Assembly: GCA_002437115.1 (NCBI GenBank)
Contig: DJOD01000042.1
Coordinates: 1-64,000 of the forward strand
Origin: Prevotella sp. UBA6447
GTDB lineage: Bacteria > Bacteroidota > Bacteroidia > Bacteroidales > Bacteroidaceae
Direction of reading: 5' to 3'
Length of the DNA stretch: 64,000 nucleotides
The stretch's first letter is position 1. Every line of letters starts with the position of its first letter. A program made the position numbers and the translations under genes. The notes under the pieces are model-generated. The model saw only the letters and a program-made list of their open reading frames with translations, was not told the DNA's origin and did not search any database. Shown in pieces: positions 32,875-40,953 of the stretch.

Positions 32875-34446
32875 ATGAAACGACCCATCCTTACGCTTGC
32901 GCCCCTGTTAGTGACGGCTCCCATGCTGGCGCAGTATGCTTGGCAGTATGATGCCGCGCCAGGCAAGTTGCACCTCGACAAGGGCATACACTATGAGGCA
33001 TCGACGCAAGGCTCGTTCTCGAAAGGCAAGACCCCCTTGTGGCTCAATGCCAACAAGCATGGCCTGTCGTCGCTCGACAAGACCAACGGCTATGTGCGCG
33101 CATCGGCCATCCGGCCATTGGACAACGACTCAGCACGGCGCTGGGGCGTGGGCTATGGTGTCGATGTGGCCGCCCCGCTCCACTATACCAGCTCTGTGGT
33201 GGTGCAGCAGGCCTTCATAGAGGGCCGTTGGCTCCATGGCACGCTCACCGTGGGAGCCAAGGAAGAGCCCATGGAGCTGAAGAACGACCGCCTGAGCAGC
33301 GGCTCGCAGACGCTGGGCATCAACGCGCGTCCCGTGCCTCAGATGCGGTTGGCCTTGCCCCGCTATTGGACAATACCCGCCCTGGGTCGCTGGCTACAGG
33401 TCAAGGGCCATATAGCCTATGGCATGATGACCGACGACAGTTGGCAGCACTCGTTCACCCAGCGGAAGAGTAAGTATGCCGACCATGTGCTCTATCACAG
33501 CAAGGCTGGCTATCTGAAGATAGGCAGCGAAGATCGGTTCATACCCTGGTCTGTGGAGCTCGGGCTGGAGCAGGCCACGCTCTTTGGCGGCACCTCGTAT
33601 GTGCCCAACGGCAGCGGGGGCATGAGCGTCATCAAAAACGACAAGGGGCTTGCCAGCTTCTGGCATGCCCTGGTGCCAGCTGGCGGCGACAAGCCCAGCG
33701 AGGGCACGGTGTACCGCAACAAGGAAGGCAATGTGGTGGGCAGCTGGCTCGTGCGCCTCAACTATGACGGCGACAACACGGCCCTGCATCTCTATGCCGA
33801 CAAGTACTACGAGGACCTCTCGTCGATGTTCCAGCTCGACTACGACGGCTATGGCGAGGGCGATGCGTGGAACCAGAAGAAGAAGACCCGCTTCTTCCTC
33901 TACGACTTCAAGGACTGGATGCTCGGGGCTGAACTTAACCTGAAGTATGGCACATGGCTCCGCAGTGTGGTGTTTGAATATCTCTACACCAAGTACCAGA
34001 GTGGTCCCGTCTATCACGACCACACGTCGGGGCGCAACGACCATGTGGGTGGGCGCGACGACTTCTACAACCATTACATCTACACAGGATGGCAACACTG
34101 GGGGCAGGCCATTGGCAATCCGCTCTACCGTTCGCCCATCTACAACGACGATGGCACCATCAGCTTTCAAGACAACCGCTTCATGGCTTTTCACCTCGGC
34201 TTCGACGGGCTGCCCTCCGAGCGGCTCGACTACCGCGTGCTGGCCACCTACCAGGAGGGCTTGGGTACCTACGTGACACCCTACACCAAGAAGCATCACA
34301 ACGTGAGCTTCCTCGTGGAGGCGGGTTACCGGTTGCCCAAGGGATGGCAGGTACGCGGTGCCTACGGCATGGACTTCGGCCACATCCTCGGCTCCAACGC
34401 GGGCTTCCAACTAACGGTTTCCAAATCAGGAGTGTTCAACTTATGA
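32875..34446 (+). CDS. Wzi-like capsule assembly outer-membrane protein
   Basis: 523 residues. Signal peptide MKRPILTLAPLLVTAPMLAQ. The rest is beta-strand rich with many Tyr/Trp, with the family-like opening (YDAAPGKLHLDKGIHYEAST), repeated barrel patterns (GVGYGVDVAAPLHY, VEAGYRLPKGWQVRGAYGMD) and an aromatic-poor terminal strand (FQLTVSKSGVFNL). This fits the Wzi family, outer-membrane beta-barrels that bind capsular polysaccharide at the cell surface. Next gene overlaps its stop by 4 nt (ATGA at 34443). Context: beginning of the exopolysaccharide region. Confidence 0.82.
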   Translation: MKRPILTLAPLLVTAPMLAQYAWQYDAAPGKLHLDKGIHYEASTQGSFSKGKTPLWLNANKHGLSSLDKTNGYVRASAIRPLDNDSARRWGVGYGVDVAAPLHYTSSVVVQQAFIEGRWLHGTLTVGAKEEPMELKNDRLSSGSQTLGINARPVPQMRLALPRYWTIPALGRWLQVKGHIAYGMMTDDSWQHSFTQRKSKYADHVLYHSKAGYLKIGSEDRFIPWSVELGLEQATLFGGTSYVPNGSGGMSVIKNDKGLASFWHALVPAGGDKPSEGTVYRNKEGNVVGSWLVRLNYDGDNTALHLYADKYYEDLSSMFQLDYDGYGEGDAWNQKKKTRFFLYDFKDWMLGAELNLKYGTWLRSVVFEYLYTKYQSGPVYHDHTSGRNDHVGGRDDFYNHYIYTGWQHWGQAIGNPLYRSPIYNDDGTISFQDNRFMAFHLGFDGLPSERLDYRVLATYQEGLGTYVTPYTKKHHNVSFLVEAGYRLPKGWQVRGAYGMDFGHILGSNAGFQLTVSKSGVFNL

Positions 34447-34886
34447 AAAAGACGATTCTTCTTTTAGTCGCCAGTCTTGTCATGGCCACGTCGTGCGGCG
34501 ACCTCTTAGAGACCTCGGGCAACGGCAACCTTGATGGCTATTGGCAACTGGCTCGGGTAGACACGCTCGCCACGGGCTCCACGGCCGACATGACGGGCAG
34601 CAAGGTGTTCTGGGGTGTGCAGGGCAAGTTCCTGAACGTGATTGACACACGTCTGGCTCCTACATACGGTTACATATTCCGCTTTCAGCACACGGCCGAC
34701 TCGCTGTGGCTCTCGGATGCCCGCGTCAACAACCGTGAGGTTTCCGACTCTTTGCTGACCGACGTGTCGCCCTTGCGCCCCTTGGGGGTCAACGAGCTGG
34801 CCGAGCATTTCCTGGTGGAGCAGCTCACGGGTAGCCGCATGGTGCTTCGCGGCAAGGTTGTCCGCCTGCATTTCCGTAAGTTCTGA
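34443..34886 (+). CDS. Lipocalin-like lipoprotein (DUF4847 type)
   Basis: 147 residues. Signal peptide MKKTILLLVASLVMATSC, Cys at 18. The mature part opens NGNLDGYWQLARVDTL and has a compact alternating beta pattern ending VRLHFRKF, as in DUF4847 lipocalin-like proteins. Start chosen over the longer out-of-family frame because the ATG at 34443 overlaps the Wzi-like stop (ATGA) and begins a perfect lipoprotein signal. Coupling suggests it is a partner of the Wzi-like barrel, perhaps a periplasmic plug or surface factor (inferred). Confidence 0.78.
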   Translation: MKKTILLLVASLVMATSCGDLLETSGNGNLDGYWQLARVDTLATGSTADMTGSKVFWGVQGKFLNVIDTRLAPTYGYIFRFQHTADSLWLSDARVNNREVSDSLLTDVSPLRPLGVNELAEHFLVEQLTGSRMVLRGKVVRLHFRKF

Positions 34887-34908
34887 CCCACAGCGGCACG
34901 CCTCACTA

Positions 34909-34954
34909 CGCAACGCGCCCTGCCACTTGAAAAAGGGTGGTAGGGCGCGTTGCG
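34909..34954 (+). terminator. Strong hairpin after the DUF4847 gene
   Basis: An 18-bp stem, 34909-34926 with 34937-34954 (one G-T pair), loop TTGAAAAAGG. No long T-run on the plus strand, so a terminator of the U-poor type. Confidence 0.6.
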
Positions 34955-35006
34955 CTTATGGGTATTGGTCGGTTTCAGTGGGGACGGGGCAAGTCAAGAG
35001 GCGACC

Positions 35007-35684
35007 TTAGAACTTCTTGCCGAACACGATGTTGAAGAAAGTCATGAAGAGAATTTTGGCGTCGAGCCACCAGCTGCGGTGCTCCAGGTAGTAGAGGTCG
35101 AGGTCAAGGCGCCGGAGCATCTTCTCCATGGTGTCGGTGTAGCCATTGTAGAGTGTGGCATACGACGTGACTCCGGGTCTTATCTGGTAGAGACACTGGT
35201 AGCGTGGGTCGCGCTTCATGATTTGCTTGATGTAGAACTCGCGCTCGGGGCGTGGGCCAATGAAGGCCATGTCGCCGATGAGCACGTTGTAGAGCTGGGG
35301 AAGCTCGTCGAGGTGATGGGCGCGCAGGAAGCGACCCACCCGCGTCAGGCGGTTGTCGTTGTCGTTGGCGGTGAGCTGCGGCCCTGCGCTCTCGGCATCC
35401 GTCCGCATGCTCCGAAACTTGTAGATGAAGAAGGGGCGGCCCAGGTGGCCTATGCGCTCCTGCTTGTAGAGGGCGGGGCCGCCATCCTCGCGCCTCACGG
35501 CGATGTAGCATATGAGAAACAGGGGCGAGAAGACGATGAGGCAGACAAGAGCCACGCAGAAATCGACGCAACGCTTCAGGTCGCGACCCGCTTCGGTCAT
35601 GCCGTCTTCCACGTAGTCGTCTTCGCTCAGAAGGGATATGGAGTGCGTATATTCGCTTGAGGATTCAGTTATCATAAGTGTCAC
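35007..35684 (-). CDS. Monotopic phosphoglycosyl transferase (short form), copy A
   Basis: 225 residues. One hydrophobic re-entrant membrane segment (about 39-62, FCVALVCLIVFSPLFLICYIAV) then the bacterial-sugar-transferase domain: RREDGGPALYKQERIG, FRSMRTDAE, LDELPQLYNV (the catalytic Asp-Glu pair), GPRPERE and YQIRPGVTS. Transfers a phosphosugar from UDP-sugar to undecaprenyl phosphate, the first step of an exopolysaccharide repeat. It lacks the N-terminal four-helix module of WbaP/WcaJ. Its C-terminal half is almost the same as copy B. No promoter is recognised in the 405 nt before it, yet a terminator lies between it and copy B. An alternative start is the Met three codons later. Confidence 0.88.
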   Translation of the reverse strand: MTLMITESSSEYTHSISLLSEDDYVEDGMTEAGRDLKRCVDFCVALVCLIVFSPLFLICYIAVRREDGGPALYKQERIGHLGRPFFIYKFRSMRTDAESAGPQLTANDNDNRLTRVGRFLRAHHLDELPQLYNVLIGDMAFIGPRPEREFYIKQIMKRDPRYQCLYQIRPGVTSYATLYNGYTDTMEKMLRRLDLDLYYLEHRSWWLDAKILFMTFFNIVFGKKF

Positions 35685-36090
35685 TTCACGTTTATTAGTA
35701 GAATAACGAAGGCTTGTGCGGTTTTATTATTTATTGTTCACAATTATTTTTCACTTTCACATTTTGCCTTGTGTGGAGAAAATGCAGGCAAACATTTCTT
35801 GTGAAATCTATTGATGGTGCCATCGGTAGTCTGCGTGGTGAAAAATGCCAAGTTTCTTTGTCGTAAGTGTAAGTTTCTGTATATAAGCGAGTTGTCAAGT
35901 TTGTAGCTTTCTTGTGCACGGACGTGAGGTATCATGTCTGGAAGAATGGGCTGAATGGAGGGAAAGGATGGGGCGAATCGGCTGTTGATAAAGGTCGAAA
36001 GGTGCGAAAGAAATTGCCCATCGTGTGACGATAGGTGCTTGAAGACAATGAAAATCAAAGTCTGATGTGCTTTTTGTCAGTTTGTGTTAC
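35685..36090. other. Non-coding gap between the two sugar transferase genes
   Basis: About 405 nt without a supported gene. AT-rich short open frames exist on the minus strand but have no family resemblance or promoter. Contains TTTG-containing stretches (for example near 35850 and 35910), none placed as a good promoter for the downstream gene. May be a long untranslated leader for copy A. Confidence 0.4.
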
Positions 36091-36130
36091 AAAAAAAAAC
36101 GGTGCGGGCGATGCTCTTGCCCGTACCGTT
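36091..36130 (-). terminator. Terminator of sugar transferase copy B
   Basis: AACGGTGCGGGC (36098-36109) pairs with GCCCGTACCGTT (36119-36130) with one G-T pair; on the minus strand a run of nine T follows. Stem ends at the first base of the stop codon. Confidence 0.88.
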
Positions 36131-36804
36131 CAGAATATCTTGCCAAACATGATGTTGATGAATGTCTTGACCAGTATCTTTGCATCCAGCCACCAGCTGC
36201 GATGCTCCAGATAGTAGAGATCGAGCTCCAGGCGCCGGAGCATCTTCTCCATGGTGTCGGTGTAGCCGTTGTAAAGCGTGGCGTAAGAGGTGACGCCCGG
36301 GCGTATCTGGTAGAGGTAGACGTAGCGCGGGTCGTGCTGGATAATCTGGTCGATGTAGAACTTGCGCTCGGGCCTGGGGCCGATGAAAGCCATGTCGCCC
36401 TTCACCACGTTCCATAGCTGGGGTAGCTCGTCGAGATGGTGCATCCTGAGGAACTGGCCAACGCGGGTCATGCGTGTGTCGCGCTCATGCTGGTAGAGGG
36501 CGGGGCCATCTTTCTCGGCATCCACACGCATACTGCGAAACTTGTAGATTTTGAACGGCCGGCCAAACCGCCCGATACGCTCCTGGCTGAAGATGGCAGG
36601 CCCGCCATCCTCGCGCTTCACGGCGATGTAGCAAATCAGAAAGAGGGGAGAAAACACCACCAGGGCAACCGACGCGATGAGAAAGTCCACAATGCGCTTG
36701 ATGTTGCGTTCCACTTCATTCATGCCGTCGGGGATGAACCTCGGGTTGTTCACGTCATCGTTCCACTTAATGTATGGGGGGATGCGTTTTTCTTGCTGCT
36801 TCAT
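36130..36804 (-). CDS. Monotopic phosphoglycosyl transferase (short form), copy B
   Basis: 224 residues. Same plan as copy A: membrane segment at about 38-60 (FLIASVALVVFSPLFLICYIAV), KREDGGPAIFSQERIG, FRSMRVDAE, LDELPQLWNV, GPRPERK, and a C-terminal third (YQIRPGVTSYATLYNGY to the end) nearly identical to copy A, also at DNA level. Different N-termini (MKQQEKRIPPYIKWNDD against MTLMITESSSEYTH) and the divergence around residues 100-115 suggest either specialised donors or an old duplication with later gene conversion. 54 nt after the GT2 gene, so probably transcribed with it. Confidence 0.88.
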   Translation of the reverse strand: MKQQEKRIPPYIKWNDDVNNPRFIPDGMNEVERNIKRIVDFLIASVALVVFSPLFLICYIAVKREDGGPAIFSQERIGRFGRPFKIYKFRSMRVDAEKDGPALYQHERDTRMTRVGQFLRMHHLDELPQLWNVVKGDMAFIGPRPERKFYIDQIIQHDPRYVYLYQIRPGVTSYATLYNGYTDTMEKMLRRLELDLYYLEHRSWWLDAKILVKTFINIMFGKIF

Positions 36805-36858
36805 AATTTTTATAACGTGGGAGCTATTGCCTTTATTATAATTAAAAATAAAGAAATG

Positions 36859-37614
36859 TTAGATTTTCCTTTTTCGGTAGGCGTTGATGGCATAGTGGAG
36901 GTAGCAGTAAGCCGACTTGATAAGCGAGAGCTTCTCGGTCTTCCTGTAGATGTTCCACTGCCACGAGAGCAGGTTGAGCTTGTTGGATGACACCGACGTG
37001 TTCATTACCCGATAGAGTCCTTGGATGGTGTTGGTGTTCTTGGCGATGAAGCCTTTCTTGAGAATAGACAACCACATGGCGTAGTCTTCATGGTGCACGT
37101 CGGGGATGGGAACGAGACCCGTCTTGGCACGGTCGTAGACCCCCGTGAGGTTCCCGATAATGTTTCCGAAGAGCATTTGCGAGTAGTTTACTTGTGAGGA
37201 AGCCACGATGACGCGTCCTGTGCGCTCCCCGTCTTCAGATATTTTCTCGTAGTTCGAGTAGACAATGGCAACTAACGGGTCTGAGAATAGTGGTAATTGC
37301 TCTTCTAACTTTCGGGGTAGCCAACAGTCGTCGCTATCTAAAAAAGCAATGTATCGTCCTTGGGCTTGTTGTAGGCCTACGCTTCTCGGGGCGGAAGGCA
37401 TGCCCAGGTGCCTTGTGTTGTGTAGCAAGTGAATGCGGCATTCTTGACAGGCATAGCCCTTGACAATCTCAACGGAACCGTCGGTGGACTGGTCGTCGAC
37501 GATCAGCAACTCCCAGTTGGCATAGGTCTGCTTGATAACCGATGATATCGCTTCGCCAACATATTTGGCGGAGTTGTGCATGGGCATGATGATGGAGACT
37601 AAATCCTTCTGCAT
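36859..37614 (-). CDS. Glycosyltransferase family 2
   Basis: 251 residues from the ATG at 37614; 16 codons before it in the open frame cross the promoter. N-terminal GT2 domain: VSIIMPMHNSAKYV, LLIVDDQSTDGS near residue 34, AFLDSDDCW near residue 83 (the metal-binding DxD-type), and a C-terminal region with basic residues. Cytoplasmic, adds a sugar to the lipid-linked repeat of the exopolysaccharide. Has its own promoter embedded in the terminator of the gene before. Confidence 0.88.
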   Translation of the reverse strand: MQKDLVSIIMPMHNSAKYVGEAISSVIKQTYANWELLIVDDQSTDGSVEIVKGYACQECRIHLLHNTRHLGMPSAPRSVGLQQAQGRYIAFLDSDDCWLPRKLEEQLPLFSDPLVAIVYSNYEKISEDGERTGRVIVASSQVNYSQMLFGNIIGNLTGVYDRAKTGLVPIPDVHHEDYAMWLSILKKGFIAKNTNTIQGLYRVMNTSVSSNKLNLLSWQWNIYRKTEKLSLIKSAYCYLHYAINAYRKRKI

Positions 37615-37650
37615 AGATAGCTTAATGGCCACATACTTGTTCAGTAGATG

Positions 37651-37681
37651 CAAATGTAACAATTAAAAAAGACATTCCAAA
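37651..37681 (-). promoter_or_regulatory. Promoter of the GT2 / sugar transferase B unit
   Basis: Minus strand TTTG (37681-37678), 19 nt, TACATTTG (37658-37651), 36 nt before the GT2 ATG. The -33 box lies inside the upstream gene's terminator. Confidence 0.75.
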
Positions 37682-37707
37682 ATTTTTCTTGCTTCAAAAT
37701 GTCTTTT
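37665..37707 (-). terminator. Terminator of the GT4 gene
   Basis: AAAAGACATT (37667-37676) pairs perfectly with AATGTCTTTT (37698-37707), loop 21 nt, T-run on the minus strand at 37670-37665. Overlaps the -33 box of the GT2 promoter. Confidence 0.6.
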
Positions 37708-37722
37708 GCTTTATTTTCGTTT

Positions 37723-38817
37723 TTATTCGTGAAACACCTTCTTGAATGTCTTTTTGGCGTTTTCCTCAGAATATTTGTCCACAAATACCGAGCGAGCGTA
37801 AATGTTGTACTTCGGTATCGGATTCTGCGAGAAAAACTTGATGGCGTTTATGTAGTCTTCTGCTGTGTTGCATAACCTGCCGCATGCGTCAACGTTGAGC
37901 TCGTAACCTTCGAAAGTTTCTGTGGTTCCCAGGATGTTCTTGCCATACATGAGGGCTTCGCAGGTCTTTACTTTCATGCCGCTCCCTGAAAATATAGGGA
38001 AGACCATGAAGTCGGATTCCTCGAAATAAGGGGTGAGGTCGGGAACACTTGAAAACACGGGGATGTCTTTAAGGATGGGCTGGGAGGCTTTCAGCAAGTC
38101 CATGTCCTTGCCAATAATCTTAAAATCGATGTTGACATGGGGAAGCACGTTCTTGACAAACCACAATACCCCTTCAGCGTTGGCTGGGAAATTACTTCCG
38201 ATGAAATAGCACTTCGGCTTTGCTGATGTCATCTTGTGAATGTCGTGAGGCTTTTCGGCACACTTGTCGGTGAAGGTTATGGGTGAGATGATATCGAAAG
38301 ATTTTCCGTAGTGAGCTTTCATGATATTGCTGTCGCGCTCGCATAAACCAATGGATACATCGGCATAACGTATGCTGTACTGGTCGTTCTTAGCGGCGCA
38401 ACCGATGATGACGTTTCTGAAAGGCAACCTTTTGCTCACCCTTGCCTCATAGTATAAGCTCTCCACGTTGTGGAAGAAACAGATGATTTTACCCTTGTAT
38501 CCATGTTCCTTCAGTTTCTTGGCGATGAGGCCGAAGATGCTTGTGCTCACGAAGACACAATCGTATGTGGATGAGATGTCAAGAAACGCCTGAAGTTTAT
38601 GGGGAGTCAAACCATTGAAATATCCAAAAGGAAAAAGCAAAGCAGTGTGGAGCAGTGAAAGAGGGGAACGTTTCTTACTGTTGTTGATATAATAGTAATC
38701 GACATTTTCCTTGCCGAAAAAGTGCTCGCACATTTCCGCATTACGCTTGTTGGCCAGGCTTCCTCCATCGTTAATATGATGGAAGTCTTGAAATGATATG
38801 AATAGCAATTTCCCCAT
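37723..38817 (-). CDS. Glycosyltransferase family 4 (GT-B)
   Basis: 364 residues. An N-terminal GT-B half without strong motif, a central sugar-nucleotide segment (YFIGSNFPANAEGVLWFVKN, then FKIIGKDMDLLK), and the C-terminal GT4 signature FPIFSGSGMKVKTCEALMYG, with the acidic Glu of the E-x7-E motif, then GYELNVDACGRL. Adds one sugar to the exopolysaccharide repeat on the cytoplasmic side. Driven by a well-formed promoter and closed by its own terminator, so it is monocistronic. Faces the GH16 gene divergently. Confidence 0.85.
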   Translation of the reverse strand: MGKLLFISFQDFHHINDGGSLANKRNAEMCEHFFGKENVDYYYINNSKKRSPLSLLHTALLFPFGYFNGLTPHKLQAFLDISSTYDCVFVSTSIFGLIAKKLKEHGYKGKIICFFHNVESLYYEARVSKRLPFRNVIIGCAAKNDQYSIRYADVSIGLCERDSNIMKAHYGKSFDIISPITFTDKCAEKPHDIHKMTSAKPKCYFIGSNFPANAEGVLWFVKNVLPHVNIDFKIIGKDMDLLKASQPILKDIPVFSSVPDLTPYFEESDFMVFPIFSGSGMKVKTCEALMYGKNILGTTETFEGYELNVDACGRLCNTAEDYINAIKFFSQNPIPKYNIYARSVFVDKYSEENAKKTFKKVFHE

Positions 38818-38844
38818 AAAGGCTTATTTCTTCTTATTGTAGGA

Positions 38845-38876
38845 CAAATGTACAAAAAAAGCAGGCGTGACACAAA
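38845..38876 (-). promoter_or_regulatory. Promoter of the GT4 gene
   Basis: Minus strand TTTG (38876-38873), 20 nt, TACATTTG (38852-38845), 27 nt before the ATG. Confidence 0.75.
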
Positions 38877-38916
38877 TATAATGGGGAAGAAAAGCGGTTT
38901 TCTAAGGAAAAACAGT

Positions 38917-38924
38917 TATTTTTG
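38917..38924 (+). promoter_or_regulatory. Promoter -7 element of the GH16 gene
   Basis: TATTTTTG at 38917-38924 fits TAnnTTTG and ends 19 nt before the GH16 ATG. No clear -33 TTTG. Confidence 0.5.
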
Positions 38925-38943
38925 TTAACCAAAAAATATCCCA

Positions 38944-39786
38944 ATGAAAAGTTTTAAGAATTTGACGATTGGCATTGTTGCGTTGCTGCTTAGTTCCGAC
39001 AGCATGACATTGTTAGCGAAGGACAAGGCGGCTAAAATCAAATACGAGTTGGTCTTTCGTGATGAGTTCAATTTGCCAGATGGCTCCCAGCCTAATTCTA
39101 AGGTGTGGTTGCGGAGTGTCCGTGGTGTTTCAAGGTGGAATCGATGGATAAGTAAGTCATCGGATGTTGTGCTAATACGTGGCGGAAAACTTGTCTGCCG
39201 AGCTATCCCCAACACGAAGGAACCTTCTGACACAGCCAAGATGCTGACGGGGGCAGTTGACACGCGCACTTCTTTCGCGTTCCAATATGGTAAGATTGAG
39301 GTGCGGATGCGCACCAATATGCAGCCAGGCAATTTTCCGGCTGTTTGGCTTTTGCCAAAGCAACCGGCTCCGCCTCATCCGTATAGTGGCGAGATAGACG
39401 TTGTGGAGACTTACGGCTTGAACCCCAACACTTACCATACTGCACATTCTTTTTGGACAACCAATGCCAAACAAGCCATGACCCCATGCCATCAATTCCA
39501 CGAAAAGGTGGACTTCACGCAATGGCATGTATACGGTCTTGAATGGACTAAACGGCAACTCACATGGACAGTAGATGGCAAGCTGGTCGGAATTTACAGG
39601 CGGCTGAATACCCGAAAGGCTCGCAGGGGACAGCAATGGCCCTACGATCGCCCGTTCTACATCATCCTGAACCAGAGCGTGGGAGATGCTACTTGGGAGC
39701 ACACTCCGTCGAAAGCTCCGAAACTCAATGATACTTTTGAGACTGAATTTGACTGGGTGAGAGTTTACGCGAGTACTAACAAATAG
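38944..39786 (+). CDS. Exported GH16 family glycanase
   Basis: 280 residues. Signal-like N-terminus (MKSFKNLTIGIVALLLSSDS) then YELVFRDEFN and the GH16 catalytic motif ExDxxE at Glu150, Asp152 and Glu155 (GEIDVVETYG), with FPAVWLLP before it and WHVYGLEWT after it. Family members are endo-beta-glucanases, agarases, kappa-carrageenases and similar. Inside an exopolysaccharide locus it probably trims or releases the polymer, as other polymer loci carry their own glycanases. It lies between two oppositely oriented gene sets and reads on the other strand, its end 6 nt from the end of the WbsX-like gene. Confidence 0.88.
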   Translation: MKSFKNLTIGIVALLLSSDSMTLLAKDKAAKIKYELVFRDEFNLPDGSQPNSKVWLRSVRGVSRWNRWISKSSDVVLIRGGKLVCRAIPNTKEPSDTAKMLTGAVDTRTSFAFQYGKIEVRMRTNMQPGNFPAVWLLPKQPAPPHPYSGEIDVVETYGLNPNTYHTAHSFWTTNAKQAMTPCHQFHEKVDFTQWHVYGLEWTKRQLTWTVDGKLVGIYRRLNTRKARRGQQWPYDRPFYIILNQSVGDATWEHTPSKAPKLNDTFETEFDWVRVYASTNK

Positions 39787-39792
39787 CGGCCT

Positions 39793-40953
39793 TCATTCGT
39801 AAATGGTGTCGTGGATAGCATCGAGAAAGCCATGTCCGTAGAGCTCATCGGGCTCCACATAATTTCCTTCTCCCCACTCGTTCCATGAGCGTAGGAAAAG
39901 AATTTTATGCTCAGGCTTCTTGTTCTTGATGACCTCCAAAGCCTGTAGGATATGCTGCTTGAAATTTTCGGGGGTGGCGTTGACGAACACGCCATCCATG
40001 TTGCCAGCACGTGGGCTGCGGTCCCATTGTGGCATGATATTGGGATAGACATTCTCCCAGCTGTCCTCTGGTGCGAAGCAATACTTCATCACCTTGGGAT
40101 AATTAAAGCGGAGCGTGTTGAGTTGCGGGATGATTTTTCGCAAGAAAATTTGAGACAAGCGTTTGTACATACCTGTGTAGATCATCTCGGCACGTGGACG
40201 ACCAAAGGCGCAGACGGCGTCGAAACCGAGGTTGAGGAAGTCATTATACACGCTGGCGCTGGACTCCAGGTTGGGCAGTCCTCGCTTGATGCTGCCGTCT
40301 GGCATTCGCTTGACGGTCGAGGTGGAGTGTCCCATGGCAATGAAGTGGACGCCCTTCAGTCCATTTTCCTTTGCCCATTTGCGCCAAAGATTCATGAAAA
40401 GAGTTACGTCTTGGAAGTGATATGGGTCCCAAATGAGGAAGATTGGCTTTTCGTCGACAGTGATGTATCTGTGATCCTTGAAGGCTTTTAGCGCATACTC
40501 AAAATGCATCCTGTAATCTTTCTCGCCGAGATATTCTTGTTTGGAGATGATAACATTGGAGTCGGCCATGCCCTTGCCGCGTTGCCAGGTCTTGGTGGTC
40601 CAATCATGATTTGCCCATGCGAGGCAGAACGGAAAGTCGGGCTTGCCTGAGGCAAGCACTTCATTGAAAGGCCGCTCAAGCAACATCTTGCCGTTGCCAC
40701 GCCAATAGTGCCAATAGGCAAAGCCCTCTACGCCCGCTTCGCGAGCGAGTTGCGCTTGCTCTTCGCGCACTTCTGGCACACGAAGGTCATAAAACCCCAA
40801 GTCTGTCGGGATGCGTGGTTGGTGGTGCCCTTTAAACAAAGGCTTTCCTTTGACCACGTTATGCCATTCGGTAAATCCTTTTCCCCAAACCTTATCGTTC
40901 TCGGGGATGGGATGAAACTGTGGTAAGTAAAATGCTATGACTCTTGCTTTCAT
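39793..40953 (-). CDS. WbsX-like (GH99-like domain) glycan protein
   Basis: 386 residues. Opens ARVIAFYLPQFHPIPENDKVWGKGFTEW, the WbsX / glycosyltransferase WbsX-family N-terminus with the GH99-like barrel, followed by FAYWHYW, LAWANHDWT and the C-terminal SWNEWGEGNYVEPD. These proteins occur in O-antigen and exopolysaccharide loci and are thought to transfer or process a sugar; activity not settled. Last gene of the seven-gene operon read from 49.3 kb; its start overlaps the acyltransferase stop by 4 nt. Confidence 0.85.
   Translation of the reverse strand: MKARVIAFYLPQFHPIPENDKVWGKGFTEWHNVVKGKPLFKGHHQPRIPTDLGFYDLRVPEVREEQAQLAREAGVEGFAYWHYWRGNGKMLLERPFNEVLASGKPDFPFCLAWANHDWTTKTWQRGKGMADSNVIISKQEYLGEKDYRMHFEYALKAFKDHRYITVDEKPIFLIWDPYHFQDVTLFMNLWRKWAKENGLKGVHFIAMGHSTSTVKRMPDGSIKRGLPNLESSASVYNDFLNLGFDAVCAFGRPRAEMIYTGMYKRLSQIFLRKIIPQLNTLRFNYPKVMKYCFAPEDSWENVYPNIMPQWDRSPRAGNMDGVFVNATPENFKQHILQALEVIKNKKPEHKILFLRSWNEWGEGNYVEPDELYGHGFLDAIHDTIYE

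Noticed and set aside
33394..34410. Minus-strand frame of 338 codons over the Wzi-like gene
   Set aside because: Shadow; Wzi-like plus-strand frame has a signal peptide and overlaps the next gene by 4 nt.
35731..36058. Two overlapping minus-strand frames (62 and 104 codons) between the sugar transferases
   Set aside because: AT-rich with no promoter, no domain and no start context; treated as non-coding.
36091..36130. Inverted repeat as an invertible promoter of Bacteroides capsule loci
   Set aside because: Inverted repeat arms flank no promoter, and a nine-base T-run after the stem makes a terminator the simple reading.
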